Below, piece by piece: positions 53,831 to 62,331 of a stretch of DNA of 64,000 nucleotides (position 1 is the first letter of the stretch; every line of letters starts with the position of its first letter). A program made the translations under genes and the position numbers. Source of the stretch: CAWCWK01 sp963842125 (lineage in GTDB: Bacteria > Pseudomonadota > Alphaproteobacteria > Rhizobiales > CAWCWK01); assembly GCA_963842125.1 (NCBI GenBank), contig CAWJFE010000005.1, positions 372,001 through 436,000 of the forward strand, given 5' to 3'. Under the pieces are notes generated by a model that saw only the letters and a list, made by a program, of their open reading frames with translations, was not told the origin of the DNA and did no database searches.

Positions 53831-55521
53831 TCGATCGGTTCACGATCGGCGCGGCGTTCGGGCTCGTCGCTGTCGGTATCGGCCCGGCTTTTGCGGTCGA
53901 GCCCGCCCGTCCCACGTCCGACATCCCCACCTACACCGACGAAGCCACCCTCGCGGGCATCGACCATGTCTATGACGGCCCCTGGGAGCATTTCGTCGGC
54001 GGCGGTGTCGCGAGCTTCGACTGTTCGGGCGACAGAAAGCCCGATCTGCTTCTCGCCGGTGGTAGCAACCCGGCGCGGCTCTTCGTCAACGAGAGCACCA
54101 TCGGCGGCGAACTCGCCTTCGCCGAGCGCGCGCTTGGCCTGCCCGATCGTCTCCTCACCGGCGTCATCGGCGCCTATCCGCTCGATATCGACGGCGACGC
54201 ACACCTCGACCTCGCGGTGCTGCGTGTCGGGCAGAACCTCCTTTTGAAGGGCGGGCCGGACTGCACGTTCACGCGCGCCAACACGGCCTGGAACTTCGAC
54301 GGCGGGCGCGCCTGGACGACCGCCTTCGCCGCTACCTGGGAGCCCGGTCTGCCGGCCCCGACCCTCGCGTTCGGCAACTATGTCGACCGCACCGCGCCCG
54401 GCAGTCCGTGGGGCACCTGCGCCGGCAACGTCCTCGCCCGCCCCGAGAATGGCGAGACACTCGACTATTCCGCGCCCCTGCCGCTGGAGCCCGGCCATTG
54501 CGCGCTCTCCATGCTCTTCACCGACTGGAACCGCTCGGGCACGCCGGCTTTGCGCGTCACCAACGACCGGCATTACTATCGGGGCGGCGAGGAACAGCTT
54601 TGGGAGATGCGCGAGGGGCGCGGTCCCCGCCTCTACACCGCCGGCGAAGGCTGGGAGCGGCTGACGATCTGGGGCATGGGTATCGCCGAGGCCGATCTCG
54701 ATGCCGACGGCCTGCCCGAATACGCGCTCACCTCGATGGGCGACACCAAGATCCAGACGCTCGACGACGAGTTCGTCGAGGAGGATCGCCCGACCTATCG
54801 CGACATCGCCTATGAGAGGGGCGCCACCGCGCACCGTCCCTATGCCGGCGGCGACATCCGCCCGTCGACCGGCTGGCACGCCGCCTTCGCGGACGTGAAC
54901 AATGACAGCCTGACCGACCTCTTCATCGCGAAGGGCAATGTCGAGGCGATGCCCGACTTCGCCGCCAACGATCCCGACAACCTCCTTCTCGGGCGCTGGG
55001 ACGGCGTCTTCGCGGAGGGCGGCGAGGCGGCCGGCATCGCGCAGCCGACGCGTGGGCGCGGCGCGGCGGTGGTCGATCTCAACCTCGACGGCCTTCTCGA
55101 CCTCGTCGTCGTCAACCGCGCCGCGCCGGCGGCCGTCTTCCGCAATCGCGGCGCCGCCGAGGATTGGGGCACGCGGCCGATGGGCAACTGGCTCCAGATC
55201 GAGCTCGACCAGTCGGCCGCCACCGGCCCGAACGACATCATCGGCGCCGACTGGGACGGCACTAACCGGACCGCCGTCGGCGCCAAACTCCACATCCGCA
55301 TTGGCAACCGGACCATCGTGCGCCAAGTCCAGGTCGGCGGCGGACATGCGTCCGGTCAGGCAGGCTGGATACATGTCGGCCTCGGCGTCTCGGAGCGCGC
55401 CTCGGTGCGCGTGCAATGGCCGGACGGCGCGTGGAGCCACCCCTACCGCGTCTTCGCCAATCAGTTCGTCGTCCTCCAGCGGGGTGCTGGCGAGGCGGCG
55501 TACTGGTACCCGGCCGAATAG
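53827..55521 (+). CDS. exported FG-GAP/VCBS repeat protein with ASPIC/UnbV domain (CRTAC1-like)
   Basis: A 564 aa protein. A signal peptide (IGAAFGLVAVGIGPAFA) precedes several FG-GAP calcium-binding repeats, seen as DCSGDRKPDLLL, DIDGDAHLDLAV, DLDADGLPEYAL, DVNNDSLTDLFI and DLNLDGLLDLVV, i.e. a beta-propeller. The C-terminal ASPIC/UnbV domain ends VQVGGGHASGQAGWIHVGLGVSERASVRVQWPDG. CRTAC1-type proteins are extracellular. It is the last gene of the three-gene operon. Confidence 0.88.
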   Translation: MIDRFTIGAAFGLVAVGIGPAFAVEPARPTSDIPTYTDEATLAGIDHVYDGPWEHFVGGGVASFDCSGDRKPDLLLAGGSNPARLFVNESTIGGELAFAERALGLPDRLLTGVIGAYPLDIDGDAHLDLAVLRVGQNLLLKGGPDCTFTRANTAWNFDGGRAWTTAFAATWEPGLPAPTLAFGNYVDRTAPGSPWGTCAGNVLARPENGETLDYSAPLPLEPGHCALSMLFTDWNRSGTPALRVTNDRHYYRGGEEQLWEMREGRGPRLYTAGEGWERLTIWGMGIAEADLDADGLPEYALTSMGDTKIQTLDDEFVEEDRPTYRDIAYERGATAHRPYAGGDIRPSTGWHAAFADVNNDSLTDLFIAKGNVEAMPDFAANDPDNLLLGRWDGVFAEGGEAAGIAQPTRGRGAAVVDLNLDGLLDLVVVNRAAPAAVFRNRGAAEDWGTRPMGNWLQIELDQSAATGPNDIIGADWDGTNRTAVGAKLHIRIGNRTIVRQVQVGGGHASGQAGWIHVGLGVSERASVRVQWPDGAWSHPYRVFANQFVVLQRGAGEAAYWYPAE

Positions 55522-55652
55522 GTTGAACCAGAGGTCCGCCAGCCATCCGACTCTTCTTATACGGCCCGCCGCATTGACCCCTGCCGGCCGGCCCCGCTAA
55601 GCCTGCCGGCAACGATGCGGGCCGGGGAAACCGGCCCACCAGGGAGACAGAC

Positions 55653-56651
55653 ATGCTGAAATCGATCATGGCGGGCGCCGCGCTCGCCGCCCTCACGCTG
55701 ACCACGCCCGCCTTCGCGCAGGACGCCATCAAGGTCGGCGCGCTGCGACTGGTGAGCCATTCGCCGACCTATCTCGCCGTCGAGCGCGGCTATTTCGCCG
55801 ACGAGGGGTTGGAGGTCGAACTCGTCTATTTCCAGGCCGCGCAGCCGATGGCGGTGGCCATCGCGTCGGGCGACGTCGATTTCGGGATCACCGCCGTCAC
55901 GGGTGGTCTCATCAATCTGGCTGAGAAGGGCGTGGTGAAGGTCGTCGGCGGCGCGCTGACCGAGGAAGCCGGCGTCGACGGGCAGGTCATCCTCGCCTCC
56001 AAGGCCGCATTCGACGACGGTCTGACATCGCCCGCCGCGCTCGCGGGCCGTTCCTACGCCGTCACGCAGCCCGGCTCGTCCTTTCACTACATGGCGCACA
56101 AGATCGCCGCCGCAGAGGGTATCGATACGGGCGAAGTCCGCATGGTGCCGTTGCAGAAGGTCGGCGCCATCGTGGGTGCCCTCAAGACCGGGCAGGTCGA
56201 TGCCTGGTCGATCGTCCCCAATATCGGCGTCGGCCTCTCCAAGGCGCCCGAGGTCGAGATGATCGGGCTCGTCTCCGACTACGTTCCAGACTATCAGGTC
56301 ACGACGGTCTTCACCTCGACGGCCAATGTCGAGGACAACCCCGACCTCGTGAAGCGCTTCCTCGCGGCCTTCTCCAAGGGGGCGGCCGACTTCAACGCCG
56401 CCCTCGTCGACAAGACGTCGGGCGACGATGCCGAGGTCGTCGGCCTCATTCACAAATACGTCTACACCGACCGCGCCCTCGATGCGGCCGAGCCCGCCAT
56501 CCGCGCCGGCGGCATGCGCATCAGCCCCGATGCCATGTTGAGCACGACGAGCCTTCAGGACCAGCTCGACTGGTTCCAAAGCCAGGGCTTCGTCGACGAG
56601 AGCGTCACGCTCGACACCTTCGTCGATACGCAGTTCGTCGCGACGAAATAG
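55653..56651 (+). CDS. ABC transporter substrate-binding protein (NMT1/SsuA-like)
   Basis: A 332 aa secreted receptor with a clean signal peptide (MLKSIMAGAALAALTLTTPAFA). The NMT1/SsuA fold is shown by KVGALRLVSHSPTYLAVERGYFADEGLEVELVYFQAAQPMAVAIASGDVDFGITAVTGG and later QVDAWSIVPNIGV. Family members bind aliphatic sulfonates, nitrate-like or thiamine-precursor ligands; the ligand here is open. It is the first gene of an ABC operon and its neighbour downstream is a sugar-acid-type pathway. Confidence 0.88.
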   Translation: MLKSIMAGAALAALTLTTPAFAQDAIKVGALRLVSHSPTYLAVERGYFADEGLEVELVYFQAAQPMAVAIASGDVDFGITAVTGGLINLAEKGVVKVVGGALTEEAGVDGQVILASKAAFDDGLTSPAALAGRSYAVTQPGSSFHYMAHKIAAAEGIDTGEVRMVPLQKVGAIVGALKTGQVDAWSIVPNIGVGLSKAPEVEMIGLVSDYVPDYQVTTVFTSTANVEDNPDLVKRFLAAFSKGAADFNAALVDKTSGDDAEVVGLIHKYVYTDRALDAAEPAIRAGGMRISPDAMLSTTSLQDQLDWFQSQGFVDESVTLDTFVDTQFVATK

Positions 56652-56674
56652 GCGACCTTGCGCCGGAGACCCCG

Positions 56675-57442
56675 ATGGAACTGCGCCTCTCCGGCGTCTC
56701 GCACCACTATGGCGCGGTCGAGGTCCTCAGCGACGTCGATCTCGCCGTCGGGGAAGGCGAGATCGTCTGCATCGTCGGGCCGTCGGGCTGCGGGAAATCG
56801 ACGCTGCTGCGGTTTCTCGGCGGGCTGGAGCGACCCGATGCCGGAGACGTGCTCCAGATCGGCGACCCGCCAAGCGATTCCCTCAACCCGCTGACCTATA
56901 TCTTCCAGGACTTCGCGCTCCTGCCCTGGCGGACGGTGCGCGGCAACGTCGCGCTGGCGCTGGAGGATCACGGGCTGGACGGCGCGGAGCGCGACCGCAT
57001 CGTCGCCGACGTGCTGGCCCGCACCAAGCTCGCCGATTTCCCCGACGCCTACCCCCGCCAGCTCTCGGGCGGCATGAAGCAGCGGGTCGCGATCGCCCGC
57101 GCGCTCGCCGTCCGCCCCGCCGTCCTCCTGATGGACGAGCCGCTCTCGGCACTCGACGGCCAGACGCGCGACCTTCTGATGGACGACCTCGTCGACCTGT
57201 GGATGCGCGAGCGCTTCGCCGCCGTCTACGTGACGCACAACCTCGCCGAAGCCGTCCGCCTCGGCCACCGTATCGTCGTCCTCTCGCGCCGGCCCGGCCG
57301 GGTGCGAGAGGTCGTCACCATCGACATTCCGCTCGACGAGCGCGCTGGCCACGCCGCCACGCTCGAGGCCCACCAGACCGCCCTCTGGCAGGCTATGCGG
57401 GACGAGGCGCTGGCGGCCGACAGGGAACTCCTCGATGACTGA
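56675..57442 (+). CDS. ABC transporter ATPase, SsuB/TauB type
   Basis: A 255 aa ATPase. Walker A VGPSGCGKST, Q-loop FQDFALLPWRTV (the DFALLPWRTV form is typical of the nitrate/sulfonate/taurine class), signature LSGGMKQRVAIARA, Walker B LLMDEPLSALD, H-loop VTHNLAEAV. It is encoded 23 bases after the binding protein; its 3' end overlaps the permease start by 8 bases. Confidence 0.93.
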   Translation: MELRLSGVSHHYGAVEVLSDVDLAVGEGEIVCIVGPSGCGKSTLLRFLGGLERPDAGDVLQIGDPPSDSLNPLTYIFQDFALLPWRTVRGNVALALEDHGLDGAERDRIVADVLARTKLADFPDAYPRQLSGGMKQRVAIARALAVRPAVLLMDEPLSALDGQTRDLLMDDLVDLWMRERFAAVYVTHNLAEAVRLGHRIVVLSRRPGRVREVVTIDIPLDERAGHAATLEAHQTALWQAMRDEALAADRELLDD

Positions 57443-58274
57443 CATCAGCCTGGACGACACAAGCCGGGAAAGCCACGACCGGGCGGAGACGGCGCGGCCC
57501 GTGCCCTTCCGGGGCGGTGGCTTCCGCACGCATCCCCTCAAGCTGATCGGCCTCGTCACCTTCGCCGTCCTCATCGTCCTCTGGGAGATCGGATCGGCCA
57601 CGGGCGTCATCAGCCCGATCGTGCTGCCGGCACCCTCCGAGGCGTTCGCCGCCTTCGCCTACCTCATCGAGACCGGCCAGCTCTGGCAGCACCTCTCGGC
57701 ATCGCTCTACCGGCTGGTGATGGGCTGGACCTTCGGCACGCTGGCCGGCGTCGCGGTCGGGCTCGCGATAGGGCTCTTCTCTGTCGCGCGGGCGACGGTC
57801 TCGCCACTCGTCTCGGCCATCTTCCCGATACCCAAGATCGCGCTCCTGCCGCTCTTCGTCATCTGGTTCGGGATCGGCGAGGGCTCGAAGGTCGCGACGA
57901 TCCTCTTCGGCGTCTTCTTCCCCACCGTCATCGCGACCTATGGCGGCGTCGACAATGTCGACCGCACGCTCATCCGCATGGGCCAGAGCTTCGGGCTGTC
58001 TTGGACCTCGATCGTCCGCAAGATCATCATTCCGGGCGCGTTGCCGGCCATCCTGTCCGGCTTTCGCATCTCGGCCTCGATCGCGATCATCCTCCTGGTC
58101 GCGGCCGAGATGATCGGCGCCGAATACGGCGTGGGCGCCTACATCCTCCTCGCCGGCAGCCTGATGGCGACCGACCAACTCATCGCCGGCGTCGCCATCC
58201 TCTCGATGATGGGGCTGATCGTCTCGTGGATCATCGGCCGGGTCGAGACGGCCCTGCTGACCTGGCGGGCGTGA
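57435..58274 (+). CDS. ABC transporter permease, SsuC/TauC type
   Basis: A 279 aa permease with an extended cytoplasmic N-terminus of about 40 residues, then six or so helices. The EAA loop is visible in ATYGGVDNVDRTLIRMGQSFGLSWTSIVRKIIIPGALPAILSGFRISASIAIILLVAAEMIGAEYGVGAYI. It completes the transporter. Downstream is a convergent hydrolase gene, and a hairpin (58275-58295) lies between the two. Confidence 0.93.
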   Translation: MTDISLDDTSRESHDRAETARPVPFRGGGFRTHPLKLIGLVTFAVLIVLWEIGSATGVISPIVLPAPSEAFAAFAYLIETGQLWQHLSASLYRLVMGWTFGTLAGVAVGLAIGLFSVARATVSPLVSAIFPIPKIALLPLFVIWFGIGEGSKVATILFGVFFPTVIATYGGVDNVDRTLIRMGQSFGLSWTSIVRKIIIPGALPAILSGFRISASIAIILLVAAEMIGAEYGVGAYILLAGSLMATDQLIAGVAILSMMGLIVSWIIGRVETALLTWRA

Positions 58275-58316
58275 GAAGACGCGGGCGTCGTCTTCCTTCC
58301 CCCCTCGGGGAGAAGG
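58275..58316 (+). repeat. hairpin and RIME-like element between convergent genes
   Basis: GAAGACG (58275-58281) and CGTCTTC (58289-58295) form a 7-bp stem, which could act as a weak terminator for the ABC permease. Directly after, CCTTCCCCCCTCGGGGAGAAGG (58295-58316) is an imperfect palindrome resembling the CCTTCTCCC/GGGAGAAGG repeat found at 62112-62223. Confidence 0.55.
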
Positions 58317-58325
58317 AATGGTCGC

Positions 58326-59168
58326 TCAATTGTCGGCGACGACGTCCTGGCGCTGCTCGCCGAGGCCGGCGATGCCGAGTTCGACCACGTCTCCGGCCTT
58401 GAGGTAGACCGGCTCCGGCTTCATCCCCATGCCGACGCCGGGAGGCGTGCCGGTCGAGATGATATCGCCGGGATGGAGCGTGAAGAACTGGCTCAGATAG
58501 CTGATGATATGCGCGACGCCGTAGACCATGGTCGCCGTCGAGCCGTCCTGCCGGGTCTCACCATTCACCTTCAGCCACATGGAGAGGTTCTGAGGGTCGC
58601 CCGCCTCGTCGGGCGTCACGAGCATCGGGCCGGTCTGGCCGAAATTGTCGCAGGACTTGCCCTTCGTCCACTGGCCCGCGCGCTCGGCCTGGAAGGCGCG
58701 CTCCGAGACGTCGTTGATGACGCAATAGCCGGCCACATGATCGAGCGCGTTGGCCTCGTCGACATACTTCGCGGCCTTGCCGATGACGACGCCGAGCTCG
58801 ACCTCCCAATCGGTCTTCTCGGAGCCGCGCGGGATGATGATCGGGTCGTTCGGGCCGCAAATGGCCGAGGTCGCCTTCATGAAGAGGACGGGCTCGGGCG
58901 GCACGTCCATGCCGCTCTCGGCCGCGTGGTCGGAATAGTTGAGGCCGATGCACATGAATTTGCCGGTGCCGCCCACGCAAGGGCCGAGGCGGGTGTCGGC
59001 CGCGACCTCGGGCAGGCTCGACGGATCGACATCCTTGAAGCGGGCGAGATCGGCCAGCACGTCGCCCGAAAGGTCGTCCACGTGGCCGGAGAGATCGCGA
59101 TAGGTCCCGTTGGTATCGACGAGACCGGGCTTCTCGGCGCCGGCGGCACCGTGGCGGATGAACTTCAT
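58326..59168 (-). CDS. fumarylacetoacetase-fold hydrolase, probably sugar-acid diketone hydrolase
   Basis: 280 aa. Family motifs: KFMCIGLNYSDHAAESGMDVPPEPVLFMK, DWEVELGVVIGKAAKYV (metal-binding Glu/Glu region), VAGYCVINDVSERAFQ, and GDIISTGTPPGVGMGM. This subfamily contains 2,4-diketo-3-deoxy-L-fuconate/rhamnonate hydrolases, which split the C6 chain into pyruvate and L-lactate. Partner SDR and ABM genes next door support this. AGGAGA precedes the ATG. Alternative family members include ureidoglycolate lyase, so the exact reaction is inferred. Confidence 0.82.
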   Translation of the reverse strand: MKFIRHGAAGAEKPGLVDTNGTYRDLSGHVDDLSGDVLADLARFKDVDPSSLPEVAADTRLGPCVGGTGKFMCIGLNYSDHAAESGMDVPPEPVLFMKATSAICGPNDPIIIPRGSEKTDWEVELGVVIGKAAKYVDEANALDHVAGYCVINDVSERAFQAERAGQWTKGKSCDNFGQTGPMLVTPDEAGDPQNLSMWLKVNGETRQDGSTATMVYGVAHIISYLSQFFTLHPGDIISTGTPPGVGMGMKPEPVYLKAGDVVELGIAGLGEQRQDVVADN

Positions 59169-59201
59169 GGGGGATTCTCCTACGTTGACGGGGAGGGGCG
59201 T

Positions 59202-59492
59202 TCAGGCGCCGCCTTCGGTGATCGTGAAATGACGCGTCGCGCCTGCGCTCGCCGCGGCCCAGGGCGAGGCTGCGCCGCGCGCCTGATGCGCGTCGAAGGC
59301 CGCACGGTCGACGAAGGCCTCGGAGACCCGGTAGCGGCCGGCCACGTTCGGGTCCGGCGCTCTGTCGAAGTCAAGGTATCCGGGCTCGGCGCGGGTGAGC
59401 GCGACGTGGTCGGCCAGGGTGTCGGCGACGCTCTCGCGATGCTCTGGGGGCACGTCGAGATGACCCTCGACGCGAACGGTGGCGTCATCCAC
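59202..59492 (-). CDS. antibiotic-biosynthesis-monooxygenase (ABM) domain protein
   Basis: 96 aa. The ABM fold is suggested by VRVEGHLDVPPEHRESVADTLADHVALTRAEPGYLDFDRAPDPN and the ending RYRVSEAFVDRAAFDAHQARGAASPWA. Such small dimeric proteins include quinol monooxygenases and rhamnose mutarotase-like relatives. GTG at 59492 follows the SDR stop by one base. Its job in the pathway is unknown. Confidence 0.78.
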   Translation of the reverse strand: MDDATVRVEGHLDVPPEHRESVADTLADHVALTRAEPGYLDFDRAPDPNVAGRYRVSEAFVDRAAFDAHQARGAASPWAAASAGATRHFTITEGGA

Positions 59493-59493
59493 G

Positions 59494-60249
59494 CTAGTTC
59501 GTCCAGCCGCCGTCGATGACGTGGGCCTGCGCGGTCACGAAGGCCGATTCGTCGCTGGCGAGATAGGCTGCGAGCGCTGCGATCTCTTCGGGCTTGCCGA
59601 GACGCCCCATCTTCTGGCGCGCGATGAAGGCGGCGCGGGCGGTCTCGTAATCGCCTTGCGCACGCATGCGGCCCTCCAGCGACGGGCTCTCGACGGTGCC
59701 GGGGCAGATCGCGTTCACGCGGATGCCTTGATCCACATAGTCGGCGGCAACAGCCTTGGTCATGCCGATGAGCGCGGCCTTGGTGGCCCCGTAAACGTAT
59801 CGGTTGGGCGCGCCCATGACGGAGGAGGCGGCCGACGCGACGCAGATGATCGACCCACCGCCATTCTCCAGCATGGCTGGCAGGAACGCCTGCATCATCC
59901 GGTGCGCAGAGCGCACGTTGAGGGAGAACGAGAAGTCCCAGTCGTCTTCGGAGCAGTCGAGGATCGTGCCGTGATGGACGAAGCCGGCGCAGTTGAAGAG
60001 GACGTCGGGCGTGCCCGCGCGAGCCGCGAAATCGGCGATCGCCTCACCGCTCGTCACGTCGAGCCGATGGGTTTCGATGCCGTCGTGCGCGGCCTTGAGC
60101 GATGCCAGCGCGTCCTCGTCGATGTCGGTCGCGATCACGCGCGCGCCCTCGGCGGCGAAGCGCAGAGCCGTCGCGCGGCCGATGCCGGCGCCGGACGCCG
60201 TGGCGATGCAGGTCTTGCCGGCCAGGCGGCGGCAGGTGGTGTCGGTCAT
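59494..60249 (-). CDS. SDR oxidoreductase, probable 2-keto-3-deoxy-L-fuconate dehydrogenase type
   Basis: 251 aa short-chain dehydrogenase. Nucleotide-binding ASGAGIGRATALRF (18-31; Asp42 then favours NAD), NAG at about 86-89, catalytic Ser about 142, and Tyr153-xxx-Lys157 in YVYGATK. The ending AAYLASDESAFVTAQAHVIDGGW is classical SDR. By resemblance to bacterial 2-keto-3-deoxy-L-fuconate dehydrogenases and by being beside a diketone hydrolase, I infer oxidation of a 2-keto-3-deoxy sugar acid. GGAGGAG precedes the ATG strongly. Confidence 0.85.
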   Translation of the reverse strand: MTDTTCRRLAGKTCIATASGAGIGRATALRFAAEGARVIATDIDEDALASLKAAHDGIETHRLDVTSGEAIADFAARAGTPDVLFNCAGFVHHGTILDCSEDDWDFSFSLNVRSAHRMMQAFLPAMLENGGGSIICVASAASSVMGAPNRYVYGATKAALIGMTKAVAADYVDQGIRVNAICPGTVESPSLEGRMRAQGDYETARAAFIARQKMGRLGKPEEIAALAAYLASDESAFVTAQAHVIDGGWTN

Positions 60250-60362
60250 CAGGGTCTCCTCCCCGTTCCGGCTAGCAGATCGGGAAGGGGGGGTCGAGAC
60301 GGCCGCCGCTCCTATCGCACCCCGCGGCGCAGGAGATCAGACGGCGGGGTATGCCCGCGCCC

Positions 60363-61697
60363 TCAGGCCGTCTGTTGCTGACCGACGCGCGCCGCGACGG
60401 GTGTAAAGCGGCGCTCCTTCGCGCCCGAGACGAGACCGGCGACGATCTCCGCCGTGGCGGCCGAAAGCGTCCAGCCGAGATGGCCGTGGCCGGTATTGTA
60501 GAAGACACCCGGATGACGGCCGGGCTGCACGCGGGGCATCATGTCGGGCATCATCGGGCGCAGTCCGGCCCACGGCGTCACGTCGCGGGTCGAGACGCCC
60601 GGGTGATGCTTGCGGACCCAAGTGACGAGCGGGCCGATGCGCTCGGCGCGAATGTCCTTGTTGTAGCCGTTATACTCGGCCGTTCCGGCGACCCGGTAGC
60701 GATCGGCCCCGAGCCGGGAGGTCACGACCTTGGCATCGTCGTCTAGGAGGCTGACCCAAGGGGCCGACGCGCGGTCTTCCTCGGAGTTGAGCTTCACCGT
60801 GATCGAATAGCCCTTCACCGGATAGACGTTGACCCGGTCGCCCAGCATCGCGGCCAGCTTGCGCGACGCGACGCCGCCCGAGACGACGACATTGGCGAAG
60901 CGCTCGGTCTCGGGTTCGCTCGTCTCCTCGGTCGGGCGCGACGCGATGACGATCCCGTCGGCACCTGGCGACAGCTTGGTGATCTCGGTGCCCATGCGCA
61001 TCGTCACGCCGAGCCGGCGGCAGGCCTCGGCGAGGCCGTTGGTGAACTTGTGGACGTCGCCGGTGAAGTCCGATTCGGTGAAGAAACCGCCGTGGAACGT
61101 GCCGTGAAGCGCAGGCTCCAGCGCCTTCATCTCGTCGGGCGAGACGGCCCGCCGCTCGAGCCCGCCCTTGGCGAGGAGCTTGGAGACGGCGGCGGCGTGG
61201 TCGTGGCCCGCTTTCGTCTTGTAGAAGTGGAGGATGCCGCGCTTCTCGCAGTTGAAGTCGATGTCCTCGTCGGCCGCCATGCGGAAGAGATGCTCACGCG
61301 CGGCGATGGCGAGGCGGGTCGTCGTGACCGTGTTGTCCTCATAGGCCGGGATATGGCGCAGGAACTCGGCCATCCAGGAGGCCTTGTGCCACGAGGGCTT
61401 CGGGTTGACGAGAAGCGGCGCACCAGGCTGGAGCATCCACTTGATACCCTTCTTCACGGTCCCGAGCTGATTCCAGACCTCGGCGTTGGACGCTGAGAGC
61501 TGCCCGCCATTGGCGAAGCTCGTCTCCATAGCGGCATAGGGATGGCGCTCGAAAAGCGTGACGTCGTGGCCCTGCTTGGCCAGCGTGTAGGCGGCGGTGA
61601 CGCCGGTGATGCCCGCGCCGATGACGGCAACCGCATTGCGGGACGGGCTGGAAGTCCTTTGGGTGGCGAACTTCGACTGCGTGGCGACCTGAGACAT
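60363..61697 (-). CDS. dadA: DadA-type FAD amino-acid dehydrogenase/oxidase under a glycine riboswitch
   Basis: A 444 aa flavoenzyme with N-terminal FAD site VAVIGAGITGVTAAYTLAKQGHDVTLFER (GxGxxG 27-32) and the DadA family ending PWAGLRPMMPDMMPRVQPGRHPGVFYNTGHGHLGWTLSAATAEIVAG. DadA oxidises D-amino acids to 2-oxo acids and ammonia, passing electrons to the respiratory chain. The ATG is preceded by GAGAGGAGGACGC. A tandem glycine riboswitch lies upstream, so glycine itself may be an inducer or substrate. A small CTCGAG hairpin sits next to the ribosome site. Confidence 0.9.
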   Translation of the reverse strand: MSQVATQSKFATQRTSSPSRNAVAVIGAGITGVTAAYTLAKQGHDVTLFERHPYAAMETSFANGGQLSASNAEVWNQLGTVKKGIKWMLQPGAPLLVNPKPSWHKASWMAEFLRHIPAYEDNTVTTTRLAIAAREHLFRMAADEDIDFNCEKRGILHFYKTKAGHDHAAAVSKLLAKGGLERRAVSPDEMKALEPALHGTFHGGFFTESDFTGDVHKFTNGLAEACRRLGVTMRMGTEITKLSPGADGIVIASRPTEETSEPETERFANVVVSGGVASRKLAAMLGDRVNVYPVKGYSITVKLNSEEDRASAPWVSLLDDDAKVVTSRLGADRYRVAGTAEYNGYNKDIRAERIGPLVTWVRKHHPGVSTRDVTPWAGLRPMMPDMMPRVQPGRHPGVFYNTGHGHLGWTLSAATAEIVAGLVSGAKERRFTPVAARVGQQQTA

Positions 61698-61736
61698 GCG
61701 TCCTCCTCTCGAGAAAGCCTCGAGCGATGCATGCCC

Positions 61737-61927
61737 CCTCCGTAACGAGCCTGAGAGATTCACCGCGGCGGGCACCATGCCGGCCGCGACTTGCTCCTTC
61801 GGCGGGCCGAACCTGACGGCGCGGCCACTCTTCGGAGAACTGTATGGTCGCCTTCGCGGTCCTTTTGCCTGAGAGTTTCCGGGGGCGGTTGCTCCTTCGG
61901 CGCCGGCTCTTCAGCCGATCTCTCCCG
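61737..61927 (-). promoter_or_regulatory. tandem glycine riboswitch upstream of dadA
   Basis: Read on the minus strand there are two aptamers. The first (about 61860-61927) has GGGAGAGATC, GGCGCCGAAGGAGCAA and GGAAACTCTCAGGCAAAAGG, hallmark glycine-aptamer elements. The second (about 61737-61842) has CCGAAGGAGCAAG and GAATCTCTCAGGCTCG. The short linker and the order are those of the classical cooperative riboswitch. It ends about 40 nt before dadA. Confidence 0.92.
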
Positions 61928-62111
61928 CGAGGGAGATATGCCTCGACAATGCGCAACCGGACCTAAGGTTCAGTGAACATCGCATCAGCTTGTCCATGAT
62001 GAGGCCAGGCGTGCGCCAAGGCAAGCGAGATTCTGCGCGAGATGCATAGATCGTAAGCGCACAGCATCGACGCCCCACAGCCGACCGACTCGTCACCCTG
62101 CCACCCACCGC

Positions 62112-62223
62112 CCTTCTCCCCTCGTGGGAGAAGGTGCCGGATGAGGGGGACCTCGATCCCGGGCGGGCGGTCACGTGGAAGCGCCGCCCCCTCGCCCTAG
62201 CCCTCTCCCACGAGGGGAAAGGC
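62112..62223. repeat. inverted pair of RIME-like palindromic repeats
   Basis: CCTTCTCCC (62112-62120) and GGGAGAAGG (62126-62134) form a perfect 9-bp stem with a 5-nt loop, followed by GTGCCGGATGAGGGGGA. A related copy, inverted and degenerate (CCTCTCCCACGAGGGGAAAGG), lies at 62202-62222. The motif resembles the widespread rhizobial RIME/REP elements. The intergenic DNA from 61928 to 62331 holds nothing else I recognise. Confidence 0.7.
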
Positions 62224-62331
62224 GACGCGCGCCGTAAATGCCGTCGCGCCATCCGCACCGCAGCGCCTCACGCGACACGCCGTTTTTTGCTATCAGACGG
62301 CATTCAGCGAATCCCGCCCCCGGAGCGCCCC

